In this document: positions 57,641 to 64,000 of the stretch, in pieces
How the letters are laid out: every line of letters begins with the position of its first letter
Position numbering within the stretch: the first letter of the stretch is position 1
NCBI GenBank assembly: GCA_037447655.1
Contig: JBBHKE010002445.1
Coordinates: 280,020-344,019, forward strand
Source of the DNA: Zygnema cylindricum
Lineage: Eukaryota > Streptophyta > Zygnematophyceae > Zygnematales > Zygnemataceae
Direction: 5' to 3'
DNA length: 64,000 nucleotides
Notes under the pieces: model-generated
Database searches by the model: none
Seen by the model: the letters and a program-made list of their open reading frames with translations, nothing else
Told to the model about the DNA's origin: nothing
Translations under genes and position numbers: made by a program

Positions 57641-58990
57641 ATAAACTAAGCCTCCTAGCTTCCTCTCTCACCCTACCTTGATTTTTCTTATGATATATTT
57701 ATTTGCTGCTTGCTGCTTGTACATAATTATTCTCACTCGTTTTATGAGATGTTCATGACTTTCTCGCTTATTTGTTTGATATTTATTTTGCAGCAGATTG
57801 TATAGCATGTTTAACATCTTTTTTGTCACATACACTACAGCTGTCATGCCATGTCACTTCCTCGCAGTTTAACCGCATTTTAACCGCATTTTAATCGCAT
57901 ATAAACGGTCTGTAAAATTTATGCCACACTAATTTGTATTTTGGTATGTTTCGGTGGCGACAGGACCGTACAAATTGTCGTTGACGCCGTGAAACCCGCA
58001 GTCAGTTTCAGATTATGTCAGCGTAGTCGTTTGTCGCCGGAATTCACGCAAACCTATTAAGTTTGCTGTCCTTGAATTTTGGCGAACCGACATACTTCGT
58101 CGGTCGGAATTTCCGCGACCAGTTTGGATCGATGTACGGAGGATCGCGAACCGAAACACAACTCCAAGTGATGTCGACGCCAGCGTGGATTCAAACGCGA
58201 ATCTACGGCCACGAAGGATGCAGACAAATAAACGGTCCAGATGCGGACTGCACGTAGGACCATTTTAAGTCGTGGACCCTTAGAGGTCGCACGCATTCAC
58301 ATGTAGCGTAGGAAGGGTTTTTATCCGTAGGCTGTAGATTTGTAACGTAAGGCATACGATTCTGGTCGCCTATAGGCCAGAATCCAAACTAAGCACAGAC
58401 AACTACATAAAACGCATGTAGTCGTAATAAGGTAGACTCTGAGCTGTAGATTTTGTACTTAGCAAATTTTAGGTGAATTCTGTGCTCACAATTTCAAGAG
58501 CACAGGAATTCCCATTTTGGAAGATTTGACCTAAACTTTGAGGATTTTTCTTGTGAAATTGTCAGGATAGTTTTAGTGACTATTTTTCTGGTAATTAAGC
58601 GTTCTGCTACTTAGCTCTTACTTTCTTTCTCTGTAAACCTACCTTACAAATTAATCTACGCGGCTCACGCCGAGGCCTAACCGGTTTCCCTTCACTTCTT
58701 CTCGCGTCCTATCAAGTGGATTTCTGCTCGGCCTTCTTTCTCAAGCTGTTGCTGAACCTTGGATTGTGATTGGACAGTTTTCGGTTTGCTTTTGTGGTTT
58801 ACTGCGTGATAGTGGATTAGGGTTGGCTTTCCTTGTATGTTTTGTGTGTTACTAAATCTGGTTATCTCAAATTTGCTCGCAGTTTGCTACATTTTCAGTT
58901 TGTGTGTTATGATATTGTGTTAAATCTTTATTTATTGAACTCCTAAAAGGAATATAAATTGACCAACGAGCCTAGTGGCTATCCGTTGGC
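57641..58990 (+). repeat. Ty3 3' LTR (about 1350 bp)
   Basis: It runs from the polypurine tract to CCGTTGGC. From 57843 it matches the 5' LTR. It contains the same hairpin near 58476-58512 and the target of the self-priming complement at about 58488-58509. The bases after its end (AAAATAAACTGAACCTCCTA, 58991-59010) resemble the start of the LTR itself. Confidence 0.85.
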
Positions 58991-59011
58991 AAAATAAACT
59001 GAACCTCCTAG

Positions 59012-59229
59012 CTTCACCCTCACCTCTCTCAGTCATCCCTTTTACTTTTTCCCCTATACCCTCATCATCCCTCCCCTCTCTATCTATATCTCCTTTACCC
59101 TTAATCAGATCTACATCCGATAATCTCTTCTTGTCCACTCCCTTGCCAATTCACCACACAAACTCTGACCCATAATCTCTCTCCCCCATAAATCACGTTG
59201 CTTCTCCGTATGTCATTTCGTCAACCTCT
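59012..59229 (+). repeat. 218-bp duplicated copia segment, right copy
   Basis: A near-identical copy of 48109-48326. Downstream the copia pol resumes, so the duplication brackets the Ty3 insertion. Confidence 0.95.
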
Positions 59230-60905
59230 CCTGCAGCCCCTTCTACTAACGCTCCCCTTGCCATTCGCAGAAGTGAACGCATCTATGCAAAACAGATTTG
59301 CCAAATCCATGCCACTGCCAACATTGCCAACATTGCGGACATTCCTTTCCCTCAATCATTTTTTGCAGCCATGTCCAGTCCAGATGCTCCTTATTGGAAA
59401 TCAACTACAGATGCAGAATTTGCATCTTTACAAAAGAATGGCACTTGGGAACTCACCTCCCTCCCTCATGGCCGAAAGGTCATCGGTTCGAAATGGGTCT
59501 TCCTTGTCAAAACGAAGGCAGATGGAACCCTGGATCGCTACAAAGCTCGTTTCGTTGCGAAGGATTTTTTGCAAAAAAAAGGTGTAGATTTCAATGAAAC
59601 CTATGCGCTTGTCGCAAAATTCACCTCAATTCGTATACTTCTATCTCTTGCTGCCGCTCGTGACTGGCACATCCACCATATAGATGTTCAAACTGCCTTT
59701 CTTTATGGTAAATTGGACGAGGAAATTTTTATCTGCTAACCTGTGTGCTATATCTCCCCTGGTACAGAACACCTTGTCTGTCGGCTTCTCAAAACCCTCT
59801 ATGGTCTGAAACAAGCCCTCCGCGTATGGAACAAACACCTGGAGGCAGTTCTTCTCAAAGAGGGATTCCTCAAGCTTGATGCGGATTTGGGTCTCTTCCT
59901 TCGAGGTAAATCTGACACTCTTGTCATCTTAGTCATTTATGTAGATGACCTTCTATTAGCCAGCCCCTCTCTCCCACTCATTTATATAGTAAAAACAATG
60001 CTTGATCTTCATTTTTCAGTGACTGATTTAGGAGAAGTAGAGTACTATCTTGGAATTTTTATTAGTCGAGACCGGCCTTCCAAATCTCTCTACTTATCTC
60101 AAGAAAAATACATAACCGAAATTCTCCACCGTTTTTCCATGTCATATTGCAATCCTATCTCCACTCCTTTAGACCTTAATGTAAAACTCATTAAAAACTC
60201 TGGTGGGCCTGTCCACGGAGCTACTCATGATTTATATCGATCCATTGTGGGCAGCCTGATGTATGCTATGACAGGCTCTCGCCCGGATATAGCTGTAGCT
60301 GTAAGACAGCTCAGTCAATTTGTCTATAACCCCACAGATGACTATCTCCTTGTTGCAAAGAGGGTTCTCCGGTACCTCGAGGGTACTAAATCCCTCAAGC
60401 TCACCTTCTTTGGCTCCTCCTCCCCCAATCTGGTTGGCTTCTGCGATGCAAGTTGGGGGGGCGATTTGGACTCCCGGCGCTCCACCACCGGTGTTTGCTT
60501 CGGCCTTAATGGCGCTCTCATCTCTTGGGCGTCCAAAAAGCAACCCACAGTTGCCCTATCCTCCACCAAAGCGGAATACATGGCTGCAACTCATGCCACC
60601 AAAGAGGCTCTATGGCTTGACGGTCTTCTCGCCAACCTCCACTCTCCTCGCCCATCTGCCACTATAATTTTTTCCGACTCCCAGGGCGCCCTTGCCCTCA
60701 TGGGTAACCCAATGCATCACTGACAAACGAAGCATATTGATATTCAATATCACTTTACACGCGATGCTATTGCCGCTGGCCAGGTCACGTTCACTTTTTG
60801 TTCCACTGCCCGGCAAGTGGCCGATTTCCTCACCAAGGCTCTTCCTCGGCCTCAGTTGAACAACATCGACACTCCTCTGGTCTTCGCTTCTAACAAAGCG
60901 GGGGG
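59230..60905 (+). pseudogene. Copia reverse transcriptase-RNase H
   Basis: Continuation of the split copia pol. The RT begins WKSTTDAEFASL. It has GSKWVFLVKTKADGT, YKARFVAKDF and HIDVQTAFLYG, and after a TAA at 59737-59739 LLKTLYGLKQA and catalytic YVDDLLLA. RNase H has FCDASWGGD, TGVCFG and LSSTKAEYMA. A TGA at 60721-60723 (after NPMHH) precedes TKHIDIQYHF and ADFLTKALPRP. Two stops and the nested insertion disable it. Confidence 0.92.
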
Positions 60906-60906
60906 G
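60893..60906 (+). promoter_or_regulatory. Copia polypurine tract
   Basis: AAAGCGGGGGGG immediately before the TGTTGG start of the 3' LTR. Confidence 0.85.
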
Positions 60907-61393
60907 TGTTGGACTTAGTACTCTGCTAGAAGCTCACCTTGATTTTTAAGCCTTAGGCCTCTGCTAGAAGCCTGTCATATTTTATGTTATTTCTGGTTTT
61001 ATTTAATAACGAAAACTAGCATTCCAGTTTTCGTCATTTAGTTAGCTTTTTTATTCTAGTTCACGTTATTAGTCAGCCTGTTCTTTCTTTTTGTTTACTT
61101 TAAAGCGTTCAGCTTAGCATCTAGTGACAAATCAGATCCTAAACTGTCCGCCGCCTAATTAGAGATTTTCTTGCCTTTTTGACATTTTGTGTCAGATGAC
61201 CTTTCAGGTCATCTACGGTTTCTAGACCTTGAGAAGTCACTTCGTGACTTTCTCTTCCCTACTTAACGATATCAAACTATTGTACCTTTCAACCTTTTTC
61301 AATCAAAAGCTATTTTGTTTTTGCCCTCTTTTGTCCTTTCCATTTTTTCTTTTCCTTCCTACTTTATCTGCTGCCATATCATCTGCTGCAATA
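60907..61393 (+). repeat. Ty1/copia 3' LTR
   Basis: Matches 45196-45699 from TGTTGGACTTAGTACT to GCTGCAATA. The ATG that starts gag in the 5' LTR is ATA here (61372-61374 region). It abuts a CCCTCT repeat. Confidence 0.92.
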
Positions 61394-61515
61394 TCCCTCT
61401 CCCTCTCCCTTTCCCTCTCCCTCTCCCTCTCCCTCTCCCTCTCCCTCTCCCTCTCCCTCTCCCTCTCCTTCTCCCTCTCCCTCTCCCTCTCCCTCTCCCT
61501 CTCCATTTCTCCCAA
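61394..61515 (+). repeat. (CCCTCT)n polypyrimidine tract
   Basis: A hexanucleotide array starts at the last base of the copia element. It produces long low-complexity ORFs on both strands that are not genes. Confidence 0.95.
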
Positions 61516-62690
61516 TCTTCCTCTTTTGTAGGCAGTGCACCATGAAGACTCTTACCAAAAGTCTACCATTTATAGTGTTCCATTTCAAATTTTTGTGTTT
61601 TTTTTGTGTTTTTTTACACTCTTTTTGGTTTCTTTTGCAAAAAATGACCCATGCAAAATTGTTGTCGGTTCCGGAACTTATCGGTTACCGATTTCAACAA
61701 TTACCAATTGTTTTAAAACCATTAAATACAATAAACAAATGGCGAAAAGTGTCGTCGATACTCTCAAAAATACGTTCGATTTTATGCCTTCGATCGATCT
61801 TGTCATCGATTCTCCAAATCCGCACCTTCCCGTGAAAGTCGATATTTAAAAGTGTTTAACCAAAATCGGCAACAATATTTATCCAGACGACTTTTCCTTT
61901 CACATGGAACTGGTTTAGTTTGTCGACAGTTTACGGGATCGTCACATATATTACGTCCCAAAATGTTACGAAATGGCGTCGGAACACGCTTTTCCAATCG
62001 TCATGTTTTACGAAAAACGGAAACCGGTGATTATGATTCGTACGGACGTTGCAGGTAAAGCGTACAGTTATCCCACTTGTGGATACCATTATCAGTGTGG
62101 ACCATGACTGAGTGTTCGGATTAAAAATAGTGTTGTACAGGTGTTTTTAGTGTCTCTCTCTCTCTCTCTCTCTTTCTCTTTCTCACTCTGTGCCAGGAGG
62201 GAACACCGTCAAGGAGAAACAAATATCAGATTGAGGACAATGAGTACCTTTAAAAAAACAGGGATAGGAAGAGGGAGAGGGAAAGTGAGGAAGAGGGAAA
62301 GAGAAAGAGATTGGGTTAGGGAGTTGTTAAGGATGGGGAAGAGGCAAAGGGAGAGAAAAAAGGAGAGGAAGAGGGAGAGGCGGGTCGATAGGGCGGTTGA
62401 GAGGGAATGGGAGCGGTGCACAGATGAAGGTAGAGAGAACGATGGAGAGGGAGAAACAAAGGTGTATGATCTTAAGCAAAAGACATTCACTCAAAATAAT
62501 TCACAAAACAAAAATCATTACACAGCGGAAGCTCATATTAAACAAGAGGAATATTCAGCCAAAAGAATTTATAAGTGTTCTTGGCCGAAGCCTCTTTACA
62601 TCATCTCGATTTCTCTTCTCTCTTCTCTCTCTTCTCTCTCCTCTTCAATAATCTCTTACTCCAAGATTAATCCTCTAAGATTCAATCATG
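61516..62690. other. Unassigned region
   Basis: No gene is recognised. An open frame at 61542-61850 has a hydrophobic start but no known motif. A (TC)n run (62152-62176), a GA-rich stretch (62255-62460) and a TTCTC run (62608-62645) are present. No upstream ATM exons were found here. Confidence 0.5.
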
Positions 62691-63148
62691 TAAGGTAGAA
62701 TACTCTGCACATGTACATTGCTGCCTATATACTCGTTACTCTGCACTAAGAGACAACAAGGTAAGACAAGCTATGCACTAAGAGACAACAAGGTAAGACA
62801 AGCAGAAACTTAACGTAGCGACGAAGTCTGTCCCTAGCAGACTGTGCACACTGCAAGGACGTTTCCACGAAGAAAGTAGCACGCGCTTTCTTCCTTCAAA
62901 ACGACTAACTCCAAACGTTGAATTAAACACGTGTCGTCACATGAAAACACCTTCACGCAAAATGTGACACCTGTGTACAAAAACATAAAGTGACGCGAAA
63001 CGAAATAGTACATTTCGTTCGCGGATATCAAAAGTACCGCCACGAAACGACGTCGTACAATTTGTATGATGACGTGACACTTCACGTCCAACAAATAAAT
63101 GTTGGTATGACGCTTCACGAAATGACGCGAAAGGACAATATTCCAACA
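62690..63148 (-). repeat. 3' LTR of a second copia element (outer boundary approximate)
   Basis: On the minus strand it starts TGTTGGAATATTGTCC at 63148, just after a polypurine tract (63149-63160, AAGAGGGGGAT). The outer end was not determined. A 37-bp unit containing CACTAAGAGACAACAAGG is duplicated near 62743-62800. Confidence 0.65.
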
Positions 63149-63181
63149 ATCCCCCTCTTATTGTCGTAATCGCCAAACTCT

Positions 63182-64000
63182 TCAAAATAATCCAAGTTTC
63201 GGTCCCCCCCTCTCAAACACATCATATGTAGCTGCTTTTGTCAGCAAATCTGTCGCCTCCTCTTTTGTTGGTACGTACGAAAATACAATCTCGTTCGCCG
63301 TAACCAAATCTCTTACAAAATGCCATTGGATCCGGATATGTTTCGTCTTTTTGTGAAACACTGGATTTTTTGCCAACGCCATTGAACTCATGCTGTCAGA
63401 ATAAATTGTCATACAACCAATAAGAACGCCTAACTCACGTAACATCTCTTTAATCCAAATCGAAGCCTTAGATGCATGACACGCAGCCATATACCCAGAT
63501 TCTGTGGAATTCAACGCAACCGTATGTTGTAGCCTAGAACTCCACGATATCGCGGCTCCTCCAAAAATAAATGCGTACCCTGACGTGGACTTACTTGAAT
63601 CAAAATCGCCGCCCCAATCCGCGTCACAATAACCAACACAATCCAAATAATTATTGTCTGAAGTAAATAGAAGTCCAAGATCAATCGTTCCAACCAAATA
63701 TCGAAATATACGTCGTACGGCCTCCCAATGCGCCTTCTTTGGCTCGTGACAATAACGGCTGACGATGGAAACCGCGGCCGAAATATCTGGACGAGTACCA
63801 ACGCTAAGGTACATAAGTGAACCAACCGCCTCTCGATATGGTACATCGACAGAATCTTCTTCCTCAAACTTGCGAATGTGTAGATTTGCATCCAACGGCG
63901 TAGAAAGCGGTTTCGCGTCAGTCATACCAAATCTCTCCAAAATCTCCTTACAATATTGAGCTTGACTCAATTTAATGTTCCCCTCTTTGTCGCGTATCAC
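63182..64000 (-). CDS. Copia reverse transcriptase C-terminus-RNase H (partial, open frame)
   Basis: A 272-codon open frame enters from the right edge. It covers the end of the reverse transcriptase (YCKEILERFGM, STPLDAN, VGSLMYL, TRPDI) and RNase H (YCDADWGGD, TSGYAF, LNSTESGYMA, IYSDS, KKTKHIRIQWHF) to the C-terminus (ATDLLTKA...GL F). No stop interrupts it, so this element may be younger than the one at 45-61 kb. Its sequence differs clearly from that one, so it is another copia lineage. The rest lies beyond the window. Confidence 0.93.
   Translation of the reverse strand: MIRDKEGNIKLSQAQYCKEILERFGMTDAKPLSTPLDANLHIRKFEEEDSVDVPYREAVGSLMYLSVGTRPDISAAVSIVSRYCHEPKKAHWEAVRRIFRYLVGTIDLGLLFTSDNNYLDCVGYCDADWGGDFDSSKSTSGYAFIFGGAAISWSSRLQHTVALNSTESGYMAACHASKASIWIKEMLRELGVLIGCMTIYSDSMSSMALAKNPVFHKKTKHIRIQWHFVRDLVTANEIVFSYVPTKEEATDLLTKAATYDVFERGGPKLGLF

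Larger units (their letters stand above)
48327..59011 (+). mobile_element. Ty3/Gypsy retrotransposon with DNA methyltransferase and PHD finger
   Basis: The order is LTR (5'-truncated), leader, gag, protease-DNA methyltransferase, reverse transcriptase, RNase H, integrase, PHD finger, polypurine tract, LTR. It is nested in the copia element in the same orientation. All major domains are present but stops and frameshifts make this copy non-autonomous. The LTRs differ by several percent by eye, so the insertion is not recent. Ty3-type elements that captured cytosine methyltransferases are known from the charophyte Klebsormidium (and other retrotransposon types from dinoflagellates), as I recall; family identity with those was not tested. 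Confidence 0.9.

Noticed and set aside
57410-57649. PHD region as an independent host gene
   Set aside because: It continues the integrase tail in the true frame and is followed at once by the element's polypurine tract.
48109-59229. 218-bp repeat as an ordinary target-site duplication
   Set aside because: Ty3 integrase makes duplications of only a few bases; reported instead as an anomalous duplication.
61229-61588. Long ORFs on both strands over the CCCTCT array
   Set aside because: Low-complexity translation of a hexanucleotide repeat at an LTR edge.

Overview
The window is nuclear DNA from a eukaryote, most likely a streptophyte (charophyte-grade) green alga. Every host gene is split by spliceosomal introns. 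The ATM kinase and tubulin cofactor B exons read closest to the land-plant proteins as I remember them. There is a LEA protein with seed-maturation-type (SMP) repeats. AT-rich spacers, microsatellites and retroelements fill much of the rest. No database could be searched, so the organism is an inference.

Layout. 0.07-1.14 kb: last exon of a C2orf69-like hydrolase (-). 3.10-9.07 kb: complete nine-exon tubulin-folding cofactor B gene (+). 11.15-13.05 kb: four-exon SMP/LEA gene (-). 13.7-17.6 kb: palindrome-rich unit bounded by ~233-bp inverted repeats. 17.6-21.1 kb: AT-rich DNA with long (TA)n tracts. 21.4-26.8 kb: degenerate Ty3/Gypsy gag-protease fragment (-) with a duplicated leader and a 10-N gap. 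27.0-30.4 kb: MITE, minisatellites and AT-rich DNA. 31.0-33.2 kb: broken non-LTR retrotransposon (-) with reverse transcriptase, CCHC knuckle and restriction-like endonuclease. 35.5-45.0 kb: 27 exons of ATM (-), about 929 C-terminal residues ending in a complete FATC, all with compatible splice phases. 45.2-61.4 kb: a Ty1/copia element carrying a Ty3/Gypsy element inserted between its integrase and reverse transcriptase (48.3-59.0 kb). 62.7-64.0 kb: 3' end of another copia element (-).

The main find is the nested Ty3/Gypsy element. In order it encodes gag with two zinc knuckles, an aspartic protease fused to a C5-cytosine DNA methyltransferase, reverse transcriptase, RNase H, integrase, and a PHD finger right after the integrase. 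It therefore carried a potential DNA-methylation writer and a potential histone reader on one mobile element. Its ~1.1-kb leader has five regularly spaced small hairpins. These recur in the same order in the two leader copies at 24-26 kb, with compensatory base changes in the stems. The region just after the 5' LTR is perfectly complementary over 22 nt to a site inside the LTR, which suggests self-primed reverse transcription. This copy is inactivated by stops and frameshifts; at least one stop is CGA in the related copy, as expected from methyl-CpG decay. Its ends look permuted and it is flanked by a 218-bp duplication of copia sequence, which ordinary integrase action does not explain.

The host copia element has a primer-binding site matching the anticodon arm of initiator tRNA-Met, as in Drosophila copia and Volvox Osser, and its gag starts inside the LTR.
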